From Novipirellula artificiosorum (lineage in GTDB: Bacteria; Planctomycetota; Planctomycetia; Pirellulales; Pirellulaceae), in contig NZ_SJPV01000001.1 in assembly GCF_007860135.1 (NCBI RefSeq), forward strand, positions 927,299-991,298: 64,000 bases of DNA, written 5' to 3'. Position 1 is the stretch's first letter, and each line of letters begins with the position of its first letter. Shown here piece by piece: positions 17,786-26,819 of the stretch. The notes beneath the pieces were generated by a model. The model did not search any database and had not been told where the DNA came from. It saw only the letters and a list, made by a program, of their open reading frames with translations. Made by a program: the position numbers and the translations under genes.

Positions 17786-18423
17786 CCCAGTGGCCGTCGT
17801 CGGGGAGGAGATGCGGATTTGCGAAAAACTCGGACGTCGTTTGGGCCGCAGAATTGCATCAGCAAGGCTCCTGTGGCGGCAAAGGACTCGAAGACACGCT
17901 CGTGAAAATCATCTTCACCCGGCCACGGATACGAGTAGACGATCGCAAAGTCGTCAAGGTCCAGCCCAATCGTCGGATAAACGGATTCGACTTCGTGACC
18001 GAGACTTGGCAGCGTCGGGTCGTCGGCAAGACGCTCGGCGCCGGGGGGCAAAAAGTTACCGTGAACCAATTCGACCTTCGCATTCCAGTCGGCAATCACG
18101 CGTCTCGCTTGCTCAAGCAGCACCGATTCGGCTTCGACGCCGATCACGTCCAAATCCAACGTGGACGCTAATGCACTGACCACCGCGAACCCGCACCCCC
18201 ATTCTAAGAACCGGCGGCCGATCAGCATTTGGGATTCCAGCGTCCAACAAATCGATTGATAGACCAATTCGTAATCCGCGGCGACAAATTGCTCCATTTG
18301 GGGGCGGTCCCAGCGGTCTTGAAACGCTTCGATACGGTTTCTCGCGTCATTGATCCAAAGCCGTATCGGGCCGGAGAGCTGAATGCGGTCCACCGTCGAT
18401 GGAATTGCAATGCGTTCAAGCAC
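17782..18423 (-). CDS. SAM-dependent class I methyltransferase
   Basis: 213 residues with motif I FLEWGCGFAVVSALA, the acidic end of strand 2 in DVIGVEAES, motif post-I ELVHGNFLPPG and a motif IV-like FAIVYSYPWPGEDDF. The substrate is unknown. The Pro-rich motif YPWPGE and the small size are typical of uncharacterised planctomycete methyltransferases. The Cys-rich gene ends 3 bases upstream on the same strand, so the two are probably co-transcribed. Confidence 0.75.
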   Translation of the reverse strand: MLERIAIPSTVDRIQLSGPIRLWINDARNRIEAFQDRWDRPQMEQFVAADYELVYQSICWTLESQMLIGRRFLEWGCGFAVVSALASTLDLDVIGVEAESVLLEQARRVIADWNAKVELVHGNFLPPGAERLADDPTLPSLGHEVESVYPTIGLDLDDFAIVYSYPWPGEDDFHERVFESFAATGALLMQFCGPNDVRVFRKSASPPRRRPLG

Positions 18424-18426
18424 GAT

Positions 18427-18789
18427 TTAGACAATGCCTTCGTCGGGGGAGGAGTCCAGATCGAGGAACGATTCGGTTTGGACATCCAAGTCGTGATTGA
18501 CGAAGCGGGACCACGCGAGCAGTTCAAGATCATCCGCGTCGGCCCAGCGACTTTGAGCACCCCATAACGGCTCGTTACAAATTGGACATCGCGCATCGCA
18601 AGCGTCAGGATATTGGTGTGGCGCGGAGACATCCGGTTCCAGCCAAATCGCTTCGCATTCGTCACAGACGATCAATCCATGGCCGCCCGACGCCATTTGA
18701 TTGTCTTGGCGGCGAAGTCCGCAAATGCGGACTCCACATAGCCCACCGCCGCAAATCGGACAGAAGTCAATGGAATGTTTCGGACTCAC
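18427..18789 (-). CDS. Small zinc-ribbon-like protein
   Basis: 120 residues with Cys pairs CPICGGGLCGVRICG, CDECEAIW and CPICNEPLWG. These fit two zinc-ribbon knuckles in the N-terminal 85 residues, followed by an acidic tail rich in Asp and Leu. No catalytic domain is visible. It sits 3 bases upstream of the methyltransferase gene and may act with it. The function is unknown. Confidence 0.65.
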   Translation of the reverse strand: MSPKHSIDFCPICGGGLCGVRICGLRRQDNQMASGGHGLIVCDECEAIWLEPDVSAPHQYPDACDARCPICNEPLWGAQSRWADADDLELLAWSRFVNHDLDVQTESFLDLDSSPDEGIV

Positions 18790-18957
18790 GGCAAACCACT
18801 CTCGGGTGAAAGGATGGGACTCGCAAAGACGATTGCGGGGCGTTTAGGATAGTTGGGGAACCAAGGAATGTTGTTTTTTTGTCTTGGGGCGATTCGGTTT
18901 GATGTCCTAGCAGCCAGCCAGTTCTCAAAGAGCCCAGCCAGATCCCGAAGACCAACG

Positions 18958-19824
18958 CTACATCGGATAGGCCGTGATCACACGGTTGCCTTCAAGCACC
19001 AAACGAACCCGCCGCGCCATCGGTTTTCGTTTGCGGTTTCCATCGCGACCGCCAACATAGCCAACACGGCTCCCCATATCGACCGTATAGATTGTACGGC
19101 CTTGATCCGTCGTCTTGGTCGTGCGCTGGCCGCTTTTCGCTCGCTGGTACGCTTTTTCGATCGTCTTAAGTGCACCCTCCATCTCACCATCGAACACGCC
19201 ATGGCTACCCTGCCGCGACGGGTCGTCCTCGGTATGTCTTCGCAAATGTTCAAGCCGATGCCCTTCGGCGCTGCCGGGAGTGTATTGCAAACCGGAGGGT
19301 GACAGGTAGTTCCGGGGCGATACTTCCCGCAGCAGTCCGTAGAGCAGCTCGTCTACGCTCGCATCAGGTTCACTTTTTGCTGTCGATACCGTTGACGAGC
19401 TTTTCGTGGGGCTCATCCGGTCGGCAAGCGGTCCCAGGGCACGTTCGGATTCACCGGGTTTCGCCGACTCGTCTTTCGACGAATCCTTCTTAATCGCGGT
19501 CGGCTGCGAGGGTTTTGGTGAGCTAGACTTTTCCGTGGAGATGCTGGTCGTCGACGGTCTTGATTGATTCTGCGGCGCCGTGTCGATGTCCGTGGTCGAA
19601 TTCACCGAGACGCGCGCGGAATCGTTCGTCCGTAACTCTGGCAAATCCCAACCGAATCGTTCATTCAGTCTTGGCTGAGCAAAGGAATAAAACCCGAGAA
19701 GCACGACCATTGCGATCGCGCCGGCAGAAGACTTTCCGGCGATCGACCGTTTTGCCGCTGAGCTTTTCCGCGATCCAATTCGCGACAGATCCGCGTCGGT
19801 CCGGGCGCTGTCGGATTTCTTCAT
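18958..19824 (-). CDS. Membrane-anchored protein with a conserved C-terminal domain, possibly BECR/EndoU-like
   Basis: About 288 residues from ATG 19824, which has AGGAA 8 bases upstream; the frame is open to 19959 without a better start. The N-terminus is basic and carries one membrane helix (AIAMVVLLGFYSFAQ). A Ser/Pro/Lys-rich linker of about 100 residues leads to a folded C-terminal domain with HLRRHTEDD, GSHGVF, IYTVDMGSRVGYVGG and RVRLVLEGNRVITAYP. The His-rich start and the ITAYP end resemble BECR-fold (Barnase-EndoU-ColicinE5-RelE) nuclease domains. This is a pattern match by eye only. No immunity gene is evident beside it. Confidence 0.6.
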   Translation of the reverse strand: MKKSDSARTDADLSRIGSRKSSAAKRSIAGKSSAGAIAMVVLLGFYSFAQPRLNERFGWDLPELRTNDSARVSVNSTTDIDTAPQNQSRPSTTSISTEKSSSPKPSQPTAIKKDSSKDESAKPGESERALGPLADRMSPTKSSSTVSTAKSEPDASVDELLYGLLREVSPRNYLSPSGLQYTPGSAEGHRLEHLRRHTEDDPSRQGSHGVFDGEMEGALKTIEKAYQRAKSGQRTTKTTDQGRTIYTVDMGSRVGYVGGRDGNRKRKPMARRVRLVLEGNRVITAYPM

Positions 19825-20029
19825 TTCAGATTCCTGTAGGGAACTTGCAATTGGGGACGGTTTCAGACATCGTATCGTGCGGTCGACGAGGATCGCATGG
19901 GTGGATCGTTTAGCGAATGCTGCGAACTTGACTCGGCCAGAGCACCTTGAACTGCACAATTGTATTCTATCGAATTAGCCGGTTTTACCCGGTCAACAAC
20001 ATTCTAGCGGAACGTTAGGGAGAAATAGA

Positions 20030-20344
20030 GTGAGGAATTACCTTTTGACGGCGTTGACGATCACGCTTTTTTCGATCACGTGTTACGACTCGTCGCAAGC
20101 GGCTGAACCTGGTTGGTCACCCGTCGTCGTCGCAACGGGTTCGTACCGTCAACAAATCCAATCAACGCCAATTGAGTACCGCCCCTATCGGCCCTTGCAT
20201 TTTTATGGGAACGCCGTTCGCCGACGCTATTATCGCGGAACGGTAATGCCCCGCCCCGCTGAATTCGCCACTCCGATCACGATCCTTCCCAATGCGATGG
20301 GGGCTCGTGCGGTGGGAACCAATGGAGCGTGGCGAGGTTATTGA
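20030..20344 (+). CDS. Small secreted protein of unknown function
   Basis: 104 residues from GTG 20030, with GGGAG about 8 bases upstream. A signal peptide (LLTALTITLFSITCYDSSQA) precedes a short, Arg/Tyr/Pro-rich mature part (IEYRPYRPLHFYGNAVRRRY). No domain recognised. Similar short basic exported proteins are common in planctomycetes. The stop lies 9 bases from the stop of the converging M42 peptidase gene. Confidence 0.55.
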   Translation: MRNYLLTALTITLFSITCYDSSQAAEPGWSPVVVATGSYRQQIQSTPIEYRPYRPLHFYGNAVRRRYYRGTVMPRPAEFATPITILPNAMGARAVGTNGAWRGY

Positions 20345-20353
20345 GGAACGAAG

Positions 20354-21436
20354 TCAGGGAATGAAGTCGTCGTCCAGTGTCAAGGACTCCGCGAATCGAG
20401 CTAACAACTCGGCGATGTGGTCGATGTCCGCAAGGGAGATGACTTCGACCGCCGAATGCATGTAGCGGTTCGGGATCGCCACCAAACCGGTTGCAACTCC
20501 CTGCCCGTGAACTTGAAGCACATTGGCATCATTGGGAGTCGCCCGGCCCACGGCGGCCAATTGGTAGGGAATCGAGTTCGACTCGGCCAATTGAATCAAA
20601 CGCCCCGCGACCTTGGGGTTGATATTGGGGCCACGAAAGATCACCGGGCCGCCCCCCAGGCGAATATCGCCTTGTTGTTTCTTGTCGATGGTGGGGCAAT
20701 CGGACGCGTGGGTGACATCGACGGCGATCGCGACATCCGGATGGATGCTGCCGGCGGCCGTCTTGGCGCCGCGCAATCCGATCTCTTCTTGGACCGTCGC
20801 GACGCTGTGCAAATGACATCGGAGCGGAGGGGTCGCGGAGGACGCGCGGCGAAGTGCTTCCATGACCGTCCACATCCCCGCCTTGTTGTCCATTCCCGGT
20901 CCACTGACCAAATCGCCAAGAAGGGGGCGATAACAAAGTTGGAGTGTGACGGGATCGCCAATTCGCACCCTCGACTCGGCGGCAGCCTGGTCCGTCGCAC
21001 CGATGTCGAGCCACAGGTCTCGCAACTGCACCACTTCTTCACGTTCCTTGTTCGACAGCAGATGAATGGGTTTGCGGCTGATCACCGCAGCGAGAGGTCC
21101 GGACGCGGTCCAAATGGTCATCGCCTGACCAATCAATTGCTGCGGGTCCCATCCGCCAATCGTTTGGGCGTAGAGGAATCCCTGTTCGTCAATGTGGGAG
21201 ATCAGCATTCCAATTTGGTCGCAGTGCCCCGCGTACATGAGCCGAGGGCCAGCCACGTCCCCCGTGCTGGCAATCACGTTGCCGTGGACATCCGTCCGAA
21301 TGTCGTCGGCAAAGGGTTTGATGTAGCCACGAAGGAGTGCTTGGATGGGTTCTTCGTAGCCCGATGGACTCGGGGTCTCGATGGCGATGCGAAAGAACTC
21401 GAGCGCAGCGTCTTGCATGGTAGGTGGGTCCCTCAT
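20354..21436 (-). CDS. M42-family metallo-aminopeptidase
   Basis: 360 residues of the M42 (glutamyl aminopeptidase / FrvX / 'CelM') family. The di-metal site is visible: His in AGHCDQIGM, bridging Asp in GPGMDNKAGM, the catalytic Glu pair in TVQEEIGLRGA, Asp in AIAVDVTHA and His in NRYMHSAVEV. No signal peptide, so it is probably cytoplasmic, trimming peptides as a tetrahedral oligomer as other M42 enzymes do. An in-frame ATG at 21418 is an alternative start. Confidence 0.9.
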   Translation of the reverse strand: MRDPPTMQDAALEFFRIAIETPSPSGYEEPIQALLRGYIKPFADDIRTDVHGNVIASTGDVAGPRLMYAGHCDQIGMLISHIDEQGFLYAQTIGGWDPQQLIGQAMTIWTASGPLAAVISRKPIHLLSNKEREEVVQLRDLWLDIGATDQAAAESRVRIGDPVTLQLCYRPLLGDLVSGPGMDNKAGMWTVMEALRRASSATPPLRCHLHSVATVQEEIGLRGAKTAAGSIHPDVAIAVDVTHASDCPTIDKKQQGDIRLGGGPVIFRGPNINPKVAGRLIQLAESNSIPYQLAAVGRATPNDANVLQVHGQGVATGLVAIPNRYMHSAVEVISLADIDHIAELLARFAESLTLDDDFIP

Positions 21437-22515
21437 CAGTGTCGGAAAACAGATCCCACGAATCGCTGGTATCGATTCGGCGAGAAAAAAACGATGCCCG
21501 GTATTCGAGCGTTGTCGTTAGAATGTAGCCGATGGTTGCGCCGACTCACAGAAACTTGAGGAAAGCTTGTCTCTGTCACGCATTTTATCCGTCTTGATTG
21601 CCGGGGATTTGCGGAAATCATCCGTGATTCGCGGTACGGCATCTTCGATTCCAGAAAAACTTTCTCCGATTTTGGCCACGTTTCGTGGCGACGTTCGATC
21701 ACTTTGGCGCGTCAAAATATGAAGAATTGCGAGAGAATTCGGGAACCGTCGGTAGGAGTGGACGTTGTCGTCAAAACGCTCTTGACACGAGAAACCGTTG
21801 ATACTGCTTCTTCGCGATCAAACGCACTAAAGAGTTACCCCGGTTTTGCTCGACATTAAACCTTGGATCGAGGTGTTTTCGCCCACACCAGTTTTCTGTC
21901 GCGTTTGTTTGGCTTGTCACGCAAATGCGAGAAACCAGAAGAGCCCGTGTGAGCGATGACACACAAAAAACTCGATTCACCCCAGGGGGGAATCTGGGAA
22001 ACGCTTCGGCTGAGGGCCGTCTCGTGCGAGGGTGACGTTTCACGCTCGTCTCGTTGATGACAATCAGTTAGCAGCACATTTTTGCAACAGGAATCGAGCG
22101 TCACAGGAATTCGGGTTTCGGAAAAGCGTCAAAGCGTGCGTGTGAACTTCGGCACAATCGCAAACATTCGCTTCGAGAAACGTTGGTTCGACGCCGCCGA
22201 ACGATTGCATTAAATCTGCACGCAGCTTCTGCCCCCTGGAAAACGGACACACCTCGGTGTGGTCGCGCTAACTTTTACAACCAAACCGCGAGGAATCCCG
22301 TTCGGTAAGTGTCGCAGGACGCGAGCCGGCTGGCCGGACCCAGCGTTAGAAAATCACTGTTACGGTGTTTGCGTTTACCCACATTCGCAAGCACGACGAC
22401 CGATTCAGGACCGGGCGATGCAGAGATTGGAACGACGAACAAGGCCGCTAGATCAATGGTTACCGACGCACCATTGATCGAGGGAAAATTAACGAGGCGT
22501 TATGGAGAACCTAGT
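21437..22515. other. 1.08-kb non-coding stretch upstream of the HTH/receiver gene
   Basis: No protein-like frame was found on either strand, and no tRNA, tmRNA, SRP or RNase P signature is recognised. It contains the promoter region of the M42 gene on the left and a very long leader of the regulator at 22516 on the right. The frame of that regulator is open from 22309, but the extra residues are not protein-like. GGAG at 22504 is the ribosome binding site. Confidence 0.4.
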
Positions 22516-23088
22516 ATGAAGGTCTTCACAACTGGACAGGTCGCCAAGATCTGTAAAGTAGCTCCACGAACTGTGTCAAAATGGTTCGATTCGGGGCGTT
22601 TAAAGGGCTATCGCATTCCTGGATCTCAGGACCGACGCATTCCGCGGGAGTACCTGATCAAATTCCTAAAGGAACACGGCATGCCCCTGGGAGACTTGGA
22701 AGACGAAGCGATGGCGAAATGCCTGATCGTCGCCCAAGACCAGGTGCTGATCGAGAACCTCAAGCGAGAATTGCCGCCCGAGAAAGCGTTCAAAGTGGCT
22801 GTGGCCGCGAGCGGTTTCGAGGCTGGCATTCAAGCCGAAAGCTTCAATCCCGACTGTATCATCGTCGACTTCTCGATCGGTAAGATCGAGGCAGTGCAGA
22901 TTTGTCAAAACCTGCGAAAGAACATCGACTTTACCGATATCGTCCTGATTGCGTTGCTCCCCGACGACGGGCAACCGATGAGCTTCGACCGAAGCAGCAT
23001 CAACGAGACGTTCAAAAAGCCGTTCGACGCGCACCTGCTCGCCGAACGCCTGCGAACGCTTGTCGGAAGCAAGAAAGAATTGGTCTAG
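22516..23088 (+). CDS. DNA-binding regulator: excisionase/MerR-like HTH plus degenerate receiver
   Basis: 190 residues from ATG 22516, with GGAG 8 bases upstream. Residues 1-60 are a winged helix of the excisionase/MerR type (FTTGQVAKICKVAPRTVSKW, then GYRIPGSQDRRIPREYLIKF). The remainder folds like a receiver: a central IIVDFSIG with a candidate Asp and a late Lys in FKKPFD. The acidic pair after strand 1 is missing (LIVAQDQ), so phosphorylation is doubtful. Proteins of this shape recur in planctomycetes. A strong terminator follows 80 bases after the stop, and the gene is monocistronic. Confidence 0.75.
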   Translation: MKVFTTGQVAKICKVAPRTVSKWFDSGRLKGYRIPGSQDRRIPREYLIKFLKEHGMPLGDLEDEAMAKCLIVAQDQVLIENLKRELPPEKAFKVAVAASGFEAGIQAESFNPDCIIVDFSIGKIEAVQICQNLRKNIDFTDIVLIALLPDDGQPMSFDRSSINETFKKPFDAHLLAERLRTLVGSKKELV

Positions 23089-23166
23089 CGTCCGTCGCTC
23101 GTGGGCAAAGCGAAAGCCAAGCCAACCGGCGGATCGAGATTCCAGAATGCCTCGTCAAATAAAGAC

Positions 23167-23202
23167 GTCGTACGCCATCCCGCGGTGTACGGCGTTTTTT
23201 TT
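23167..23202 (+). terminator. Intrinsic terminator after the HTH/receiver gene
   Basis: Stem 23167-23176 pairs with 23184-23193 (GTCGTACGCC / GGTGTACGGC, ten pairs including two G-T), loop ATCCCGC, followed by GTTTTTTTT. It begins 78 bases after the stop. Confidence 0.75.
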
Positions 23203-23373
23203 GATTCATCCTCAGAATCTGTGAGGTCTCGGCACTCGAACATCGAATGACTTACCCGCAAAGGTTGTGGATGCGGCTTTTTTTTGACGCCAGCACAAAC
23301 CAATGTCAGACCCCAGATCAGCGATGCACCTCGAATGACTTGACGAGTCGCTCAAACCCACGATACTGCCCGG

Positions 23374-23445
23374 CTGACATCTGACATCTGACATCTGACA
23401 TCTGACATCTGACATCTGACATCTGACATCTGACATCTGACATCT
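23374..23445. repeat. Heptanucleotide tandem repeat (CTGACAT)x10
   Basis: Ten perfect copies of CTGACAT followed by CT. The array ends 4 bases before the TTG start of moaC and occupies the place where a ribosome binding site would be. The unit is not a multiple of three and places a TGA in the moaC frame every 21 bases, the last at 23438. The 185 bases before it hold a second weak hairpin with a T-run (23256-23284) and nothing else recognised. Confidence 0.95.
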
Positions 23446-23449
23446 CCCC

Positions 23450-23944
23450 TTGTCTCACTTTACACCTTCGGGCGACGCCCAAATGGTCGATGTGTCGACC
23501 AAAGCGATTACGGTTCGCCAAGCGGTAGCTACCGCGGAAATCGTGATGAATTCCGCTACCGCCGGCGTGATCCGTCATCAATCTGCGGCCAAAGGAGATG
23601 TGCTTGGTGTCGCTCGCTTGGCGGGCATCCAGGCGACAAAGCTGACGGCGCAGCTCATTCCATTGTGCCATTCCATCCCGATCGAATCGGTTACCATCGA
23701 TTTTCAATGGGTGGTCGAAGGTCCCGAGCAACGACCGGAGGGCGAGAAACAAACGCTGCTCTGCGTCGCCACCGTTCGCACCTCAGCAAAAACGGGCGTC
23801 GAAATGGAAGCGATGACCGCCGCGTCGATCGCAGCCTTGACCGTTTATGACATGGTCAAATCGATCGACAAGGCGATTTCCATCGGTCCGATCGTGTTGC
23901 AGCATAAATCGGGTGGCAAGTCGGGCGATTTTCATCGCAATTAG
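23450..23944 (+). CDS. moaC: Cyclic pyranopterin monophosphate synthase MoaC
   Basis: 164 residues. MoaC acts with MoaA in the first step of molybdenum cofactor synthesis, making cyclic pyranopterin monophosphate. Diagnostic blocks are AQMVDVSTKAITVRQAVA, LIPLCHSIPI, TVRTSAKTGVEMEAMTAASI and ALTVYDMVKSIDKA. The TTG at 23450 is chosen because the family N-terminus (xSHFxxxGxAxMVDVS) begins there and a stop lies at 23438-23440; ATG 23483 would remove conserved residues. No Shine-Dalgarno sequence precedes it, because the heptamer repeat ends 4 bases upstream. No other moa or moe gene is in the window. Confidence 0.93.
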   Translation: MSHFTPSGDAQMVDVSTKAITVRQAVATAEIVMNSATAGVIRHQSAAKGDVLGVARLAGIQATKLTAQLIPLCHSIPIESVTIDFQWVVEGPEQRPEGEKQTLLCVATVRTSAKTGVEMEAMTAASIAALTVYDMVKSIDKAISIGPIVLQHKSGGKSGDFHRN

Positions 23945-24128
23945 CCTCGGTCTGCCCTCTCCCCAAAGTGCTGCCAATCCGTAATGCTTACGCCACCCCA
24001 GCATGGGGATGCCCACGAGAATCCTGAGAATCCGCAGTGACGCCTTGGCGGTTAACCCTCTTCGCTGATTGCGGTTTCTCCCTCAGCGGCACTCACCCCA
24101 TGGCTCTCATATAATCGGTTTCGCCGAA

Positions 24129-25214
24129 ATGGACTCGACCTCAACCCTTCGCAGCGTTCCTTTGTCGCACTCTTTTAACTGTGAAAATGCCGACGTTTCG
24201 GATCTCGAGCCCACATCGGCTTCGGAGCTGACCGACGCGTCGAAACAACAAATCGCTAGGATGTACAGTGCGATTTCTGACGAAATGGAGCAGATTGAGC
24301 AGCGGTTTCAGCTCGAATTGCAAACCCCTTACGAATCGTTGGTCCCAATCCTACGCCACGGAACCCAATTGGGGGGGAAGCGACTGCGGCCCGCAATGTT
24401 GCTGCTTTCGGCTGCTGCCTGCGGGAAACTTAGCGCGGATCATGTCGCTTTAGGGACGGTGATCGAGATGGTTCACACCGCGACCTTGATTCATGACGAC
24501 GTCTTGGACGCAGCCGACACACGGCGGCATGTGCCAACGGTCAATGCGATGTGGAATAACCACACCAGCATCTTGTTGGGCGATTACCTGTTTGCTCAGG
24601 CGTTTCGTTTGGCTGCGACGTTAGGTTCGATCGAGGTATGCCAGTGGCTTGGCGAAGCTTCGAGATTGATCTGCGAAGGGGAGATGCGACAGGTTCTAAC
24701 GCGTGATGTGATTGATTTGGATGAGCCGACCTACTTGGAGATGATTCAAGGCAAGACGGCGGAGCTTTGCCGTGTCGGTTGCAGATTGGGCGCCAGATTC
24801 GCAGGTGGATCGCCTGCGGCAATTGAGGCGCTTTCGAGCTACGGAAACTCGCTCGGCATCGCCTTTCAAATCGCGGATGACTACCTCGATCTTTGGGGCA
24901 GCGACCAACGCGCCGGCAAGACCTTGGGAACCGATTTAGAACAAGGCAAAATGACGTTGCCACTGATTCGCTTGCTGTGCACGGCATCGGAGGGAGATCG
25001 AAAACAGATTCGTCGCTTGCTGTCAGGGCCGAGCCATGATCGAGCCGAGCGGCTAGCTCCTTGGATCGATCAAAGCGACGCGAAGCTTTACACGCAGCAA
25101 GTGGCGGACAACTATCGGCAATCGGCGATCGATTCGCTGGAATTGCTCGATCAGAGTGAAGCGAAGGAATCGCTGATCGCGATCGCCAACTTCGCCGTGC
25201 ATCGACGTTTCTGA
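24129..25214 (+). CDS. Polyprenyl diphosphate synthase (long-chain, trans)
   Basis: About 361 residues from ATG 24129 (the frame opens at 24069). It has both aspartate-rich motifs: DDVLDAADTRRH in the LIHDDV context and QIADDYLDLWG, plus GGKRLRPAMLLL and GKTAELCRVG. Such enzymes extend farnesyl or geranylgeranyl diphosphate to the C35-C50 chains of menaquinone or ubiquinone. The chain length cannot be read from the sequence alone. The histidine kinase gene starts 13 bases downstream, so the two are probably in one transcript. Confidence 0.9.
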   Translation: MDSTSTLRSVPLSHSFNCENADVSDLEPTSASELTDASKQQIARMYSAISDEMEQIEQRFQLELQTPYESLVPILRHGTQLGGKRLRPAMLLLSAAACGKLSADHVALGTVIEMVHTATLIHDDVLDAADTRRHVPTVNAMWNNHTSILLGDYLFAQAFRLAATLGSIEVCQWLGEASRLICEGEMRQVLTRDVIDLDEPTYLEMIQGKTAELCRVGCRLGARFAGGSPAAIEALSSYGNSLGIAFQIADDYLDLWGSDQRAGKTLGTDLEQGKMTLPLIRLLCTASEGDRKQIRRLLSGPSHDRAERLAPWIDQSDAKLYTQQVADNYRQSAIDSLELLDQSEAKESLIAIANFAVHRRF

Positions 25215-25227
25215 CACAGTCAATCCT

Positions 25228-26655
25228 ATGAGCACTCGAACGGACGACGAAGCCGAAGCCCATCCGCTTCGAGATCGACGCCCCCCCTTTGACGATAGGA
25301 CTTGGACCTCGGTCGCCGGGATTGCGATCGTTGCACTGTCATCGCTCTTGCTCATCATCAGCGATGTTTCGCCAGCGGTGACGTTCGCCATCATCCTGGC
25401 CATCGCGGTTGCCGTGGGGTTTGCGCACCTGCGGATCGAACGCTCGCGGGATCGGGCGGTGAGCAAGCAATTGCGGCGATCCGCTGCAAGGGCGCAGCAA
25501 TCGGACCGTGAGCTTCAGACGTTGAAAATGTCGGCGGAACAAGCGACTTTGGCGCTGACGAAGATGCGTGACGGAGTGATCATGTTGTCACCACTTCACG
25601 AAATCTTGGTCATCAATCCGTGGGCTCGACGTTTGTTGGTCTTGTCATCCGAAGGAGATTTACGTGGCCGGCGGTTCCGCGAAGTCGTGCGGATTCCCGA
25701 ACTGGTCCAGGCCGTTGATGCAGCGTTCGGAGGAACGACCCCCCAGAAACTAATGCTGGAGATCGTCGACGGGGTGGACACGCGGCCGGTGAAAGTTCGT
25801 GTTGACCGCGTCACGCCCGACGACGAGACCAACTTGCTGATGACGCTACGCGACGAGACCGAGTCCCAACAAATCGAGAGTATCCGACGCGAGTTTATCG
25901 CCAATTTGTCGCACGAGATCAAAACACCTCTTTCGGCAATCAAAGGCTATGCCGAAACCGTTGAGTTGGCGATTGCCGATGATCCCGAAGCGGCCATTCA
26001 TTTTATGAGTCAGATCCGCGGCCAATGTGTCCGATTGGAGCGTCTGGTTGCCGACATGATGCAGTTGGCACGAGCCCAATCGGGACGCAGCAATCTCAAT
26101 CTGACCACGGTCTCACTCGCAAACGTGGTTGCCGAGTCACTTCGATCGTACCGCCCCGTGGCCGAAGCCCATTCGATCGAGATTTGCGTTGATGAACATT
26201 TGGGTAGACCAGCTGATGGCGATCCTGTCGAAAAGGAAATGGGTTCAGATAGGCATCCCTTCCAATCGATGGACGATGTCCATGTGATGGCAGACCACGA
26301 AGCGGTGTTGACGATCGTCAACAACTTGGTTGGCAACGCGGTGCGCTACACACCTCAGGGTGGGCGGGTCCGTTTGAGCTGTCGACGAGCGGAGGATCGT
26401 TGGATCCTGAGCGTTTCCGATACGGGAGTGGGGATTGCCGCAGACGAACAAAAGCGGATCTTTGAAAGGTTCTATCGTGGCGAGAGGGGCCGAGAATCGT
26501 CCACCCAAGGCACCGGCATTGGTCTGTCGATCGTCAAGAACCTGACGGCCGCCTTGGGGGGAGAGGTGCGGTTGGAAAGCTCCCCAGGCAAGGGGGCGAC
26601 CTTTGACGTTTCGCTTCCTGCAGCCACCGTGGAGCCGCCGCACGCCAAATCTTAA
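25228..26655 (+). CDS. PhoR-like sensor histidine kinase
   Basis: 475 residues. Two membrane helices (about 28-48 and 50-68) with almost no periplasmic loop are followed by a coiled coil and a PAS-like domain (MRDGVIMLSPLHEILVINPW). HisKA has phospho-His near 229 (NLSHEIKTPLSAIKGYAETV), and HATPase_c shows NNLVGNAVRYTPQGG, DTGVGIAADE and GTGIGLSIVKNL. The layout is that of PhoR-type kinases sensing through membrane partners. The OmpR-type regulator follows, and the two should form a pair. The start is 13 bases after the prenyl synthase. Confidence 0.92.
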   Translation: MSTRTDDEAEAHPLRDRRPPFDDRTWTSVAGIAIVALSSLLLIISDVSPAVTFAIILAIAVAVGFAHLRIERSRDRAVSKQLRRSAARAQQSDRELQTLKMSAEQATLALTKMRDGVIMLSPLHEILVINPWARRLLVLSSEGDLRGRRFREVVRIPELVQAVDAAFGGTTPQKLMLEIVDGVDTRPVKVRVDRVTPDDETNLLMTLRDETESQQIESIRREFIANLSHEIKTPLSAIKGYAETVELAIADDPEAAIHFMSQIRGQCVRLERLVADMMQLARAQSGRSNLNLTTVSLANVVAESLRSYRPVAEAHSIEICVDEHLGRPADGDPVEKEMGSDRHPFQSMDDVHVMADHEAVLTIVNNLVGNAVRYTPQGGRVRLSCRRAEDRWILSVSDTGVGIAADEQKRIFERFYRGERGRESSTQGTGIGLSIVKNLTAALGGEVRLESSPGKGATFDVSLPAATVEPPHAKS

Positions 26656-26819
26656 CGAAAGTTTTACCTGATGTTGGCCAATGCGAGGGTGCCCAGGATC
26701 GACACAATGGTTCACCATATTGGCATCGTGAGCGAGATCGTCGTCGCACCCTAAACCCGTGTTCTCCTCGAGTGATTATGTTGCTCCAGCAAACCGAATC
26801 CACTGCGAAGCCCCTAAGC

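Noticed and set aside
20417..21559. Plus-strand frame of 380 codons opposite the M42 peptidase
   Set aside because: The minus strand encodes a complete metallopeptidase with all ligands; the plus frame is its shadow.
23318..23752. Minus-strand frame containing repeated MSDVRCQ
   Set aside because: The peptide repeat is simply the heptamer array read in one frame, and the rest is antisense to moaC.
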